From Cercophora sp. LCS_1 (Eukaryota > Ascomycota > Sordariomycetes > Sordariales > Lasiosphaeriaceae): a stretch of DNA of 64,000 nucleotides. Position 1 is the stretch's first letter, and every line of letters begins with the position of its first letter. This document shows positions 43,133-54,593 of the stretch, piece by piece. The notes beneath the pieces were generated by a model that was given only the letters and a program-made list of their open reading frames with translations, searched no databases and was not told where the DNA came from. The translations under genes and the position numbers were made by a program. The stretch spans positions 248,001 through 312,000 of the forward strand of contig JAPZLL010000001.1 of NCBI GenBank assembly GCA_036250225.1, written 5' to 3'.

Positions 43133-45795
43133 TCAGTGCTGACCAGGGGCCACGAAGCCAGGCTGCTCGGCCGAGGGCGAGTACTCGTACTCCTCGAGGG
43201 CAGCGAGTCTGGTACCACGGTCGAACTGAGAGCGGCGGCGACGTTGGTCATCACGAAGCTGCTGACCGGAACTGGGGGTGAACAGGCCTAAATCGGGTCT
43301 TTGTTTAGCTTTGTCCTCTTGATGGCGAACTCGCAAAACGTACCAACATGTTCCGCGTTCTCACAGCTGCGCTTCATCTTGGACTGGTTGTCCGGCTTGG
43401 GAAACGGCTCCTCCTCGCCAGCCTTATCAGGCTTCGGGCCATTGCAGGTGTAGTAGAGCTTTGATTGTTAGTCGGCAGAGCGAAAGATCACTGGTGCGAC
43501 TTACCTTAGGACGGTAGTGAGGAGCCTCCAGCATGACTGAACTGTTGCGGAACTTCTGCACAAGGCAGTCCTTGCCTTGGATAGCTGCCACACGTTAACA
43601 TACCTTGACACAATCATTGCAAACTAGGAACACCTACTGGCATAGGAAACCTCGGCAACCTTGTCGCTCTTGAAACAGTTCCAGCGCTGGTTGGCGCGAG
43701 CGTCCACAAACTAAAAAGAGGTCAGACGGGTGATAATCATTGACCACACGAGTAACCTACATCGATGATGTCAAGGGGCTACTGAGGTTAGCGAGCTTCA
43801 TCGTGAAAACGGGATTTGAAGACTTACATCCACGAAGTTGATGAACGCATAGCCGACACTGTACCAGGACATTAGCAGTGAGCCTAGGGGGGTTACCAGG
43901 AAACACGCTACATACTTGCAATCGTTGGCAAAGTCGATGCGCAGGTACATGAAGTCGTACTTGCCCCAGCTGGACTCGTCGATGATGGTCTTGAGCATGG
44001 CCTGGTCAACCTTGTTGGGAATGTTCCGCAGCATGATCTGGCTTGTTAGCATACAAGTGGCTGTTCATTGGTAGGATACTTACGGTAGTGCGGACATCAA
44101 TGCCCTCGCGAATGCGAGCCACGTCAACCTGGTTGTGATGATTGGAGTTGGGGGTGGCTTGGTACGGCGAAGCTCTGGTCACCGCCATGCTGCTCTGGCG
44201 ACGCATGTTCGGAGCGCTGCTATAACGCACCACGCTTCTCGGAGTGGACCAGTCGCCAGCATAGTTCATGGGTGTCGTCGGCGGTGTGAACACAGGGCTG
44301 ACCATGGCTGGCACCGGCACAGACATAGGCGTCATGGGAGTACCCGGAACCATACCAGGGCGGCGTGTAGGGGTCTGATTAACGAAATGGACCGGTGAGG
44401 TCATGCTCGGGTAGGCCACTGGGAACACGGGATACTGCTGCTGCATGAAGTGCGGGGCGGCGGGTGTCAAGGCACCGAAGCCACCGGGAAGGCCGTTGGG
44501 AGACATGTTGTTCTGGACAGTCTGGGGTGTCTTGACTCCCATGGTCTGGAACATGTTCGTCATGTCGCCCATGTATCTTCTGGTCGGGGAGGGGCCGTAA
44601 ACAGGCATAGCATTGAATGCGTTGTGTCCCGGGGTCATCGATCCAGCACCCAAGGCGACTGCCGACAGATGATAACCCTATTTCAAGTCAGTATATACGA
44701 TACATGAGGATGGGGGGCAAAGGGACAGACGCACTTGCTCTGCGTGACTGTTGAGTCTAGCTGCTGCGACGAGCGCGACGTCAACATCGGCAAACTCGGC
44801 GACAGCGCGATAAGTTGTGACATTGAAATCGCCCATACGACGGTACGCGAAAAGTTGGCCCTCTTTGCCGAGGAGGTTGACCAAGAACACGTCAACGGGA
44901 GGCGGGGCCTGAGGCGAGCCAACGCTGGTGACGGTGACATTGACCTCAATGAGGCCATCTGAGGCATTCTCGACGGGGGCGGCCTTAACCTCAGGGATTG
45001 TGGCCTTCAACGCACGTTAGAAACCAGAATCATTCAGAAATACTGTCGGACGTGGGACTTACACGGTAGAACTCGCCTGCCGAGATATAGGCTATGTTCC
45101 AATCAAAACCACACGCCAAGGCGTAGTTATATATGGCGATGGAATCATAGATATTGGAGACTTGGATGTAAACCCTGCCAAAGCCAGGAATAACCGTGCG
45201 TCTGCCTTGGGCAGGAGCGCCAAAAGCCTGGAGCTGCTGTTGCGATGTCAGCACAAAACAGATCATGGATTGGATGTGGAGGGTTGCGTACCGCAAGATA
45301 GCTGTTCACGTTGTCGAGCGTGACAGCTGTGGTGGCCGAGGACACGCAGAGATAGCGGCTGAGGTTCATCTCCCAGGTAAACATGTCGAGGCCACGGCCG
45401 TTGTAGCCGTTACCCGAAGCGGCAACGAAGGTCTGAGGCACGGCAGCTGGGAGCGCGCTACCAGAGACCACGCGGCCATGAGTCAAGGGCCGAAAGGCCA
45501 AGGCAGTGGGTGACAGCTTCTGCTCAACCTTCGGAATGGCAGCAGAGACGAAGGGATCCTTCTCAATGCCGTTGGGGGTGGCAGAGAGGCCCTCAGCCTT
45601 GGGAAGGCCCGGGAACTGGGCAGAAGTGGTCTCGGGCTTGACGGGATGCGCAGTGGGCTGCTCATCGGGGGAGAAGACGGTCAACTTCGTGTCGGGGGTA
45701 CCACCTTCTTGCTTGAATGAGTCGGCACCACCCGATGAGTGGGGAGACGACTGGTTGATTGAGGCTTCCGCCTTGGGCTGCGCCATGTTGGACAT
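43133..45795 (-). CDS. MEI2-like RNA-binding protein
   Basis: RNA-binding regulator related to fission-yeast Mei2. Eleven exons (45795-45292, 45236-45063, 45004-44735, 44677-44084, 44037-43916, 43858-43828, 43778-43761, 43710-43638, 43584-43505, 43458-43344, 43287-43133) give 711 residues. Two weaker RRM-like regions in the N-terminal half (around VYIQVSNIYDSIAIYNYAL and LFAYRRMGDFNVTTYRAVAEFADVDVALVAA) precede a P/M/T-rich linker. The MEI2 C-terminal RRM follows, with RNP2 IMLRNIPNKVDQAML and RNP1-like VGYAFINFVDPLDIIDFVDA. This RRM is cut by seven introns, and exon 7 is only 18 nt. The tail is basic. In yeast Mei2 drives meiosis; in filamentous fungi the role is little known. The start at 45795 (MSNMAQ) could also be 45786. 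Confidence 0.9.
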
Positions 45796-48042
45796 CTGGA
45801 CGACCAAAAGTGAGGTGACGATACCAAGATGGGGCAGTAGTAGGAGGGTAGACGGATGACTTTGGTCAAAAGAGAGGATAGGTTGGTTGTGGCTGCAGAA
45901 CAAAAGAAGGGATTGTTCAGGCGGTTGGCGTGGTTTAAGAAGAAGAGGAGAAAGCGTGAGAGGGGACAAATTTGCCAAAGATTGTGCACCCTAATGCTTT
46001 TCGAGACTGGACTTCCCGGCGAGTTGTCTCTCAGCCCTAATTCAATACACGGAAAGTGCGTTGGGCATGAGATCGCGAAGGGGGGGAAGGACATACTCAA
46101 GGGAAGGCGCCATGGACCTCAATGAGCCCCGGAATCCCCCGGAATCCCCCTTCCCCCGGGACTCTAAATGGCGGCCAATCAACACAAGAATCTCACTCAA
46201 GGTGGCGTTTGGCTGTGTGAGGCCCCGAGGGTTTGAGAAAAAGAGTCGTCGGACATGTCGTTGGCTTCATTAGGCAAAGGGCCATCCCAATACGCCAGCG
46301 ATATCTCCGAAGTGACCATAAGCTTTTGACAACCTGAACAGTGGACGGAAGATCGCCATGCCAGTTGAATGCTAGATAAGAAGCCAAAAAGAGTTTCAGG
46401 GTCACCAACAGGTGCTTTTAAGGTATTCGCATATTCTTCCTAGAAGAAACGAAGACTAGGTAGTTGTCACTGGCTTTGGAGACTGTAGCTCCCTGGATGG
46501 CGGTTGTTCCCAGGAGGATCACATCACAACGCTATGAAAAGATCAGGAACGCGACAACTATCAACATACAGATATGTACATTGCCTTTACTTCTTCATAC
46601 TCCTAGACTGTGAAGTTGTTGAGTTGGGTAAATTCCTGGGCCCATTGACACTGGGCTAGGAGAGGGTTTGGAGAACTTCACAAAGAGGTTGTTGGCAACA
46701 TAAAGACCAAGGAGCTCGCACGATTGTGATTTCATGACATTGAAGCGAGATTGATCGGAAACTTGAAAGTTGAGGCCTTGTGCTTACGAGGAATGTTGGC
46801 TTGTGTTTGCGCCTCCATTCCATTCTAAGCTTCCTTGTGCCTTTTGTAATCTCAGTGACCCTCCGAACCAAGCGTCAGCGCCCCGACACAAATTAAATTC
46901 GCAGTATGGAAGAAACGGTCATAAACAGGAATTATTGGGAGCGTGTGCTTTTACTCCCTCAAGACCTACCGGGGATCCATATTATATCTTGCAGTGCCCG
47001 GGTGAGATTTCTTTGGCACCCATTTTCGAACGGGTGATTAGACACATTTATTTATCGGAAAGGTAGCTCAGGATGGCAAGTTGGTAGGAAGAGATGTCCC
47101 ATGTCAAATTAAGCTCGTCCCTTTTTAAGTGGTCTCGACTGGCAGACCTATCTTCCTTCCAAAAACAAAATAATGCGTCAAGTGCTTGAAATGTAATGTC
47201 GAGGCCTCGGGGATTCAATCTGGTGCCTTGGAATATTGAGATAAACCCTTTCTTCTCTGAGATCAGTAAACCCAATTCTGAAACGTGTGAAGTGATCGGA
47301 TGCGAACTGATGTGCAAGCTCTTCGCGAGGTTCAAGCCCATGTCGTCCTCCCGAATAAACCCGTGTCTTCCAAAGGGTATTCCTTCAATTTTTTTGCAGT
47401 GCAGTTTATTTTGTCGGTGGGCTCAGTGGCAAGATCATCGTGTTAGTCCGTTTCAGTACCTTCTAGTGGAATAAAGACTTAGGAGAAAAGGTTGCCCAGA
47501 TGGGAAGACAAGAGAATATTGATAATTGGAGAACCACTACAGTGAAACTTGCGCAATGAAGTGAAGGATGTGATAATGTGCAGTGTTTTAAGTGCTGATT
47601 AATGGACTGGACACTGTGTCTAGAGCTCAAGAAAAGGGGGGCATGTTTACCAGCCTCACCGGCTGGCAACAGCTGGACAACCACTTACACGCAGCCCCAC
47701 ACAGCAGATCAGGAGCAAGAACAAGTGATAGCTAGTGGAGCAGGAATTCCTGAAAATGCACTGTATATCGTGCACTCTTTATGAGTAACCAATCCCCGAT
47801 AGTCCAAAAGCCTTTGTATTGCGGCGTAGGTTTAGCAATTCAAGGATCCGTTGGGAAGGTCACAGGGAAAAAGAGCATGTGCACAGACCAGGCGTTCTGT
47901 CAGTGGCCGCGTCGCATGCGCCAGGCAACTGATTGAAACATCAAGCTGGCAGATCACCAACATTGCCCTTTGCATCCGAATTTGGTTTACGCTAGGACTC
48001 GCAACACAAGACCACAGAAGCCGCTGGCTTCCCAGAGCGAGT
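45796..48042. other. Intergenic: long divergent region between MEI2-like and SEC15 genes
   Basis: About 2.2 kb, the longest non-coding stretch of the window and visibly more AT-rich than its neighbours from about 46.4 kb on. No protein domain, tRNA, 5S rRNA or transposon signature recognised. It probably holds a long regulatory region or 5' leader of the MEI2-like gene. Confidence 0.5.
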
Positions 48043-50654
48043 ATGCCGCGGAAGGCCCAGACATGGGATGACTACGACACTGCTGTCGACCAGGTGTGTT
48101 GCTGTTTGCCCCCTCCGCAGTGATCGCTTGTTTGTTGTTCCATGGAGCTCTCAATTGACCAGCAGCCACCATGCAGATCATACTTGCGCCTACCGACTCC
48201 GATTTCCTCGACCAGCTCATCCCCGTTCTCAAAGATGCCTCCTCCAGTGGGCGGACAGCATCGCTCGTCCAAAGCTTGACCCAGTATGCGCAGGAACGGG
48301 AGGGAGACATCGAGCGCATCGGCTTGACCAAGCACGAGGAGTTCCTCGGCTCTGTCAACCAACTGCAGAAGGTTCGCGAAGGCACAGTGATCCTAACATC
48401 CGAGATCCTGGACCTCAACCAGTCTATACAAGCGAGCACTGAGAAGCTGGCCGAACAGAAGCAAGCGCTGGTCAACACTCGCGGGGTGCGGCAGAATATA
48501 ACAGATGTCTCGGATGCCCTTGCGGAGTCGCTCAAGATCCTGCATGCTGTCAACAATGCGCACGACCTGATCAGGAGAAAAAAGTACTATGCTGCTCTGA
48601 AGTCGCTAGACGATTTGCAGAATGAGCACTTGGTTCCCATCATCCAGAACAAGTTCGCCACGCAGTACAAGCTTGCTGACTTGATACAAAAGTCGATACC
48701 GGACTCCCAAAAGACTATATCGAAAGCTGTGATGACGGACCTCAACACCTGGCTCTACCGTATCCGAGAGACCTCGCAGTTCCTGGGCGAAGTTGCCTTC
48801 TTCTCCACCAAGCAGCGGCAAGACAGGCAGCAAGCGCGTGTGGAGGGCAACGGGTTCCTGAGCCACTTCAAGCTCAACTCAGCGATTGAGTTGGTCTTCG
48901 ATGAGGACAACGATTTTGATGTCTTGGACAACGAGGAGCTTCAAGTTGACTTCACCCCCTTGCATGAGGCGCTTCACATCCACGACGCCCTCGGGCAGAT
49001 CGATAGGTTTCGATCCGACTATGCTGCCACAAGGCGGCAACAGAAGGAGCTCCTGATGCCGAGCACCGTGGATCTTCTCAGTGATGATGACGACTTGTCC
49101 CTCCGAGCGCTGCTGGAAGGCATTGCTGGGTTTGCCATTATTGAGAGGGCGACCATGCAACGGGCCCCACAGCTCCGCTCGTCTCTTGATGTAAGTCCAG
49201 CTGATGCCTATTGGAGACGGTTCTCTGACATGGGGTAGGTTGATGAACTCTGGGATTCCATGTGTCAAACAGCTACGACTTTGATCAAAAACTCGCTGTC
49301 CGACCTGAACAACCCTGAGGCGCTTCTTAAGATCAAGCCAATCATTGGCCTCTTTATTCAGACCATGGATGTAAGTTTAGGGTCCCAAGTTCCTGTATTG
49401 TTGCTGACATTTGACAGAGTTGGGGATATTCTGTTTCAGCAATGAACAGCCTCCAGCTTACTCTCTTCTACAAGTATGCTGAGCTGCTCAAGCGTCGCTT
49501 CAGCGAGGATTTCCAAGAGGTTCGTACTCTGTCTGAGGTTGCTCTACTTATTTGTGCCTAACCCTGTCCAGATCGTGTCGACGGACGATTACATGCCTAT
49601 GCCTATCAACACCCCTGAAGAGTACAACAAGGTCCTCACTGTCAGCTGGGCGACTCAAGAAAAGTCCGCCGAAGAGCGCACGTAGGTGTCCCTGGCCTCT
49701 GATAACGCACCATATGCTAACGAACCCAGCTTCCCTTGCGTCCTCCCTTTCTCTCAGATGTACCCCCTCTGCTGCATCGACATCCAAAACCTCATGAACC
49801 AGTTCTACGTCTTCTGCTCAGACGATGTCCACTTCCAGCACTCCAACATCATAGATGAAACCCTGCGCAAGTCCCTCGACGAGCTCCTGACCGAAAAGGT
49901 CTGCCAATCCCTCGTCGAGCGTCTCTCATCGCAATATCTGGGCCAAATCGTGCAAATCCTCATCAACCTGGAGCACTTTGAGACGGCCTGTCAGACAGTT
50001 GAGCAATTGCTCATCAAGACGCGCTCCTCTACCTCGGCCGGCGGCCCTGTCACGTTGCAAGCGACGGAGCAGTTCCGCAATCACAAGAAGACAGCTGAGA
50101 AGCGCATTTTCGAGCTCGTCAACTCCAAGATTGACGACCTCGTCGATGTGGCTGAGTATGAGTGGACCGCCGCGACCCGGCCAACCAAGACGAGCAACTA
50201 CATGGTGACGCTGACACAGTACCTTGCCAACATCATGAACTCGACGCTTCTCGGCCTGCCGCGCGAAATCAAGGAGCTCATCTACTTTGACGCCCTCAGT
50301 CACGCGGCCGAAAGGATACTCGCTCTGCCTCTGTCGCCCGAGGTAAAGCGGATCAACCCCAACGGGGTCGAGGCCATGGCGCTGGACGTCGAGCACCTGA
50401 CCAAGTTCGTTGCTGGACTCGAAAATGCGTTCATGCTGGAGCAAAATCTCGACGAGTTGCAGCAGACGGTGGCCTTGATGAAGTCGGATAATCACGACGA
50501 GTTCTACGACATCTCCACGAGGAACAAGAAATACGGTCGTGTTGATGCCCAGAACGGACCTATTCTCCTGGAGAAGCTCACACAGACAGTTGACAACCCC
50601 AGTCGGGTCGGCGCGCCTCTTGCTAACTTCGGGTCGCGCTTCGGCTTGAGATGA
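48043..50654 (+). CDS. sec15: Exocyst subunit SEC15
   Basis: Component of the octameric exocyst that tethers secretory vesicles to the plasma membrane; Sec15 is the effector of the Rab Sec4. Exons 48043-48093, 48177-49190, 49239-49370, 49418-49519, 49572-49681 and 49730-50654 give 777 residues, the family size. Exon 1 encodes only 17 residues (MPRKAQTWDDYDTAVDQ), and the 83-nt first intron contains a misleading ATG at 48171 that is not the start. The N-terminal coiled coil (VNQLQKVREGTVILTSEILDLNQSIQASTEKL) and the helical-bundle domains of the CATCHR fold follow, with the Rab-binding C-terminal domain in the last exon. The fourth intron has the rare donor GTTCGT. Its 3' end faces HAP5 at 206 bp. 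Confidence 0.95.
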
Positions 50655-50860
50655 TTGACGTCTTTTTCTCGAACGAAAAACATGGGGATATATTGCGGGA
50701 ATACGCTTTTTATCAAGTCGTTAATTGGTCATGAATTAGCCAACCACCCTTCCCCATATACCGAAAAACCCATCATCACGAATCACGGGCGAAACGCTCA
50801 ACGATCCTCGCCCGGCCATAATAAGAGACACAAAAATACCACTAGGAAATGCCCTTTGCC

Positions 50861-52098
50861 CTATACCATCCGACCCGATTTACGCCGTTTTTCGCCCAAC
50901 CGAAGAGTGGGACTCTCACTGAGTTCTCGCTCCGTGAAAAAGTCCTGCGGGAGATGAAATTTGGCAGGATTGTTCTCTGGCTCCTCCTCATCAGTCTGCT
51001 TCTCTTTGATGACAGGCTCCTGAGGAATAGGCATCGAGTAAGCAGCCATCGCCCTTTGCAGTCCCCCAATCTCGCCGGTGATCTCGTCCGAATTCCATGG
51101 AGCTGTTAGCGAACCAGGATCATTCGCAACATACGGCATGTCTCTACGGCTGATCAGGAGATGCGGGTTTGGGTGCGCCACAGGCGGCTCCTAAGCGCTC
51201 TGTTGGAGTTATTAGTCGACGTGCACGAGTGATGGGGGGATAGTCGCCAGGGAGCGGGAGGCGGGATTTGGGGTACTAACCTGTTGCGGTGGCATACCCC
51301 CATACCCATACATCTCTTCGACGTTGTACATTGGGCCTTGTGGCTGGCCGTAAGGCGTCGGCGCGCCCGGTTGGACTTGGCCGGGGTACATAGTTTGGGC
51401 TTGACGGTAGTCGGCATCAGGAGCGATGGCGTGGCCTCCCATGCCCGCGTAGTCAGCGCCCATGGGGTGTTGACCGTGGTTGGGGGCCGCCATCTGGGGT
51501 TGCGTCGGCTGTGCTTGGGCGGAAGCCTGGGTGCGCTTCGCATGCGTGGATGCCTCCTCTCGCGGGACAATGTCAATCAAGAAATCGAACATGTCAGATT
51601 TGGACAGTGCCGAGGCAATATCGGAGCGCTGGAGGGTGCGCCTCTTGTTCTCCTCAGCATGTATCCAGGCCCGCATTGTGAGCTCGGTGATGAAGATGTC
51701 GCAGCCCTTCGCAAAAAGAATAGGGGCTTCAGCGGAGATCATCTTGACTTCGGGGTCCGCCTTCATGACCTTCTTGATACGCGCAAGTGGTAGTTGGTGT
51801 AGCTTGTAGTCGTGGTTGTCCGACTCGAGATGCTGGATCGTCTGCTGCCAGTAGGCCGTGAGGATGTCCTTGTACGACCCCGTGAGACCTTGATGAACGT
51901 TTGCCCATGTCCCCGTGTAGAGTTCCGAGGGAGCAAAGCCTTGCGCGGAAAGCTGTGAAAGCGTCAGTTTGTATCCCATGCAAATGCGGGGGTTTGGCAA
52001 CAGACCGCTTGGCTGGCGCCGTAATGCCCGCCGTGGGCGGTGTCATATGGTGGACGACTCTGCTGCCCGTGCGAGCCTGTGGTGTTCTGAGGATCCAT
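50861..52098 (-). CDS. hap5: HAP5 / NF-YC subunit of the CCAAT-binding complex
   Basis: Histone-fold subunit (H2A-like) of the heterotrimeric CCAAT-binding factor; in ascomycetes it works with HapX in iron control and broadly in transcription. Exons 52098-52006, 51952-51281 and 51190-50861 give 364 residues. Core: YWQQTIQHLESDNHDYKLHQLPLARIKKVMKADPEVKMISAEAPILFAKGCDIFITELTMRAWIHAEENKRRTLQRSDIASAL, the diagnostic NF-YC fold (about residues 60-155). A Q/P/M/Y-rich region follows, then an acidic C-tail supplied by exon 3. Without the 90-nt second intron the protein would stop early at 51212. Intron 1 uses donor GTCTGT. A second NC2/NF-YC-family histone fold (NC2-alpha) lies 19 kb away. Confidence 0.95.
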
Positions 52099-53212
52099 AG
52101 TGGACTCGTTGGTTATCTACGCGATCTTGGAGCGCCGTTCCGTTGCAAGCGCTTGCTGTCGCGGTCTTGGACTCGTGCTGTTTGTGCGATTCTCGGGCCG
52201 TTCCTTCGGTCGCAAATCGCGTCGAGTCGGGGTAGCGCTTTCCTTGAGAGAGGGATTTATTCTGCTTCGTCAAGATTATTCAGCATCCATGCGCATGTCT
52301 TTCTGATGCCTTCGTGAACAGTCTCAATGTCGCCGGGGGATTTGTTTACTTGCGACAGGGTACCCGTCGCAACCAACCTCCCCCAGCAGTGCTTCCAAGT
52401 GATTGGGCAGGATTGATTGGCGGAGGCGCCGTGACGGCGACAAGCGAATTGAATGGTGGAGTTCTCAAATGGGACGGACGGTGCTCTGGTTTGGACGACT
52501 CGCGCGGAGCCTTTTTCGAGCCACTCAGCTCTGGGTTGGCTCTCTGGGTTGGGCGAGGGGTATGAAATGATTGGTGAGAAGGGCGGGCTTGGGTTTCGAT
52601 GGAAGAGGGACGGACTGACTGGGTAATTTGATATGCACAGCTTGTGGTGGGAGACGCGCGAGACAACAGAGACGTACCTTTTTATAGGAAAGCGACGGTT
52701 TTTGTCGCTGAACTTACGGGGAAAAGTGGCCAGGAAAAAGAGTTGCTGCGATGATGATTTGCGCAAGCGGTCAGTCAGGTCAACATGGACAGGGAAAAAG
52801 GGTTGGGCATCAAGGTCGACTTGGAAGACGGCCGCCGAACGAGCCAGGTGTGGCGCAGGTTGCAGGACGGGATCGAACACTCTGGCGGGGAAGTCGAAAC
52901 GGCTGAACTGCCCAACCGTTGACAACTGGCAATGTAACGCTGGCTCCAGCCTCACTCGCTCGCCTATGACGGCATGTGCAGACCACTGATTGGTTAGGCT
53001 TGCCCTGAAACGCCCCTAGCATTATTGTTTCTCCTCCTCCGGGCGCATCGACCGTTTTCGCGGGCCTCCAAGTCACCGCCTTACGATCCGCTCCACTCAG
53101 TTTTCTGCCAGTGGGGCGCCAAAGCTTCGGAATTTTTTCCCCATCTCCCCAAGAAAATTTCCTCTCGACTCGCCCTCTTCATCTTCTCGACATCCAGCAC
53201 CGGTTGGGCAAG
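52099..53212. other. Intergenic: divergent promoter of HAP5 and FCF2
   Basis: Bidirectional promoter region of about 1.1 kb. Four ATTGG (inverted CCAAT) pentamers occur at 52402-52406, 52416-52420, 52570-52574 and 52989-52993, which may be sites for the HAP complex itself. No gene recognised. Confidence 0.5.
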
Positions 53213-54023
53213 ATGGCCACATCAGTCCTGGGATTACCAGACGCCGAAATCGACAAGCTGCTCGCCGAAGCAGAGGCCCGTCTTTCTGAGAATGGTGGCT
53301 CGGGGCAGAACGCACTCGTCGCTGCTCCTGCAGCAGCAAAGGCAGTGACAGCCGCTGCACCTCCGCAGCCGCCAGCTGGGGTTCCGACAGCTGTATCCAA
53401 GGATGAGAAGCTGTCTGTTCGGGTACCCCAGCTTACCCAAAAAAAGAAGGTAAGGTTCCATATTCCCACCATAACCGCCCTCCACGTGTTCCATGATGAA
53501 AATAATCCCAATTTCATGACGCTGGCCAATGTCCCGTCATGGGACCAATGCCAGCACACAAATGATTTCCTATAATCATAGTTACTCTGACACCGAACAC
53601 ACTCCCGATACTTTCAAGACGTTGTATTTATCGTCAGTTTGCTAACTAACGTATCAGGACAAGGATAATCTCGGCAGCGATTGGTATTCACTTCCCCAAA
53701 CGAACTTGACCCCTGAGCTCAAGCGAGATCTTCAGGCTCTGAAGATGCGAGACGTCATTGCGATGGGCAAACAGTTCTTCAAGAAGGACGGAAAGAAGAG
53801 CTTTGTCCCCGAGTACTCTCAGGTCGGGACCATTATCGCCGGCGCCACAGATGGAGCATACAATCGTCTCACTCGCAAGGAGCAGAAGAGGACTATTGTT
53901 GAAGAGGTGTTGTCCACCGATACGGGGAAGTTCAAGAACAAGTTCCACGAAATCCAGAAGAAGAAGCAGAGCGGCGGGAAACTACACTATAGGAAGATGG
54001 TTGCGGGCAGGAAGCGTAAGTGA
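53213..54023 (+). CDS. fcf2: rRNA-processing protein FCF2
   Basis: Nucleolar small-subunit-processome factor needed for early 35S pre-rRNA cleavages (yeast Fcf2, human DNTTIP2 C-terminal domain). Exons 53213-53449 and 53658-54023 give 200 residues. The N-terminal part (first ~80) is a short helix plus A/P-rich linker. Exon 2 carries the Fcf2 domain: KDNLGSDWYSLPQTNLTPELKRDLQALKMRDVIAMGKQFFKKDGKKSFVPEYSQVGTIIAGATDGAYNRLTRKEQKRTIVEEVL, with a basic tail ending RKMVAGRKRK. The 208-nt intron is about four times the local norm and holds a box C/D snoRNA; its acceptor follows a CTAAC branch site. Length fits the yeast protein. Confidence 0.93.
53486..53600 (+). ncRNA. Box C/D snoRNA in the FCF2 intron (snR63-like, 25S rRNA methylation guide)
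   Basis: Box C ATGATGA at 53493-53499 and box D CTGA at 53587-53590 are bracketed by a perfect 6-bp terminal stem (GTGTTC 53486-53491 with GAACAC 53595-53600). The 11 nt directly before box D, TCATAGTTACT (53576-53586), are exactly complementary to AGUAACUAUGA of the conserved helix-69 loop of large-subunit rRNA as I recall it. The fifth base upstream of box D (53582) faces the adenosine equivalent to yeast 25S A2256, methylated under guidance of snR63. Between the halves a strong hairpin forms: GCTGGC/GCCAGC (from 53521), a symmetric CAAT/CAAT loop and GTCCC/GGGAC. A C'-like TGATTT lies at 53563-53568. Position inside a ribosome-biogenesis gene fits an intronic snoRNA. Confidence 0.85.
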
Positions 54024-54593
54024 TGAGCGTAAGTCATTATGTTGCGCTTCCATCTACCTAGCATGGCACGCACCGGCGCCCTCACCACCTTGGGTGCACG
54101 CGGGACCTCCAACAATAACTCGGATGACGAGAACTGTTGAAGACGGGTCAGCTATGCCCATGGCGCCACAGTCTCGGAGCCGAAATATGCAAGGCCTACG
54201 CCCACATATGTCCGGCGTGGTGTGCTGGCAGGCCTGATGCGTTGTCTTGACGCCGCTAGTTTAGGGGAAACGCCGCCCGATCTTGGGATGAGACGGGCGC
54301 GCTTTGGGAACAGTACCCTGATCTAACGAACGATTCGCCTGTATAGGCACCTTTAAGATACCCGGATATGAAATCCACAGCCAATAATATCAAGTTTGAA
54401 GCTCGATTGGCCTGTTGCTCCTTGCTGTGAATGATGTGATGCCCAAGCAAGCCAGCTCCTTTTTGCGGGAGGAGGCCCTTATCGATAACGGGATACCGGG
54501 GCTGTTTACGCTAAAAATTCGGTTGATGAACCGCGGTGCCAGTTTGCTGGAGCTTTGGAGGATTCAACGTCCTCAAGAGCAAGCTCGCGCAAA
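54024..54593. other. Intergenic: between FCF2 and uS10m
   Basis: 3' flank of FCF2 and promoter of uS10m. No gene recognised. Confidence 0.5.

Noticed and set aside
46400..47900. Transposon relic
   Set aside because: AT-richer, but no terminal repeats, transposase-like frame or clear RIP signature could be pointed to by eye.
48171..48176. ATG at 48171 as the start of SEC15
   Set aside because: It lies at the 3' end of intron 1; the upstream exon from 48043 joins in frame and supplies the conserved N-terminus.
53450..53575. Read-through of FCF2 exon 1 into its intron, giving a 121-residue protein
   Set aside because: The donor GTAAGG is good, and exon 2 is required for the Fcf2 domain.
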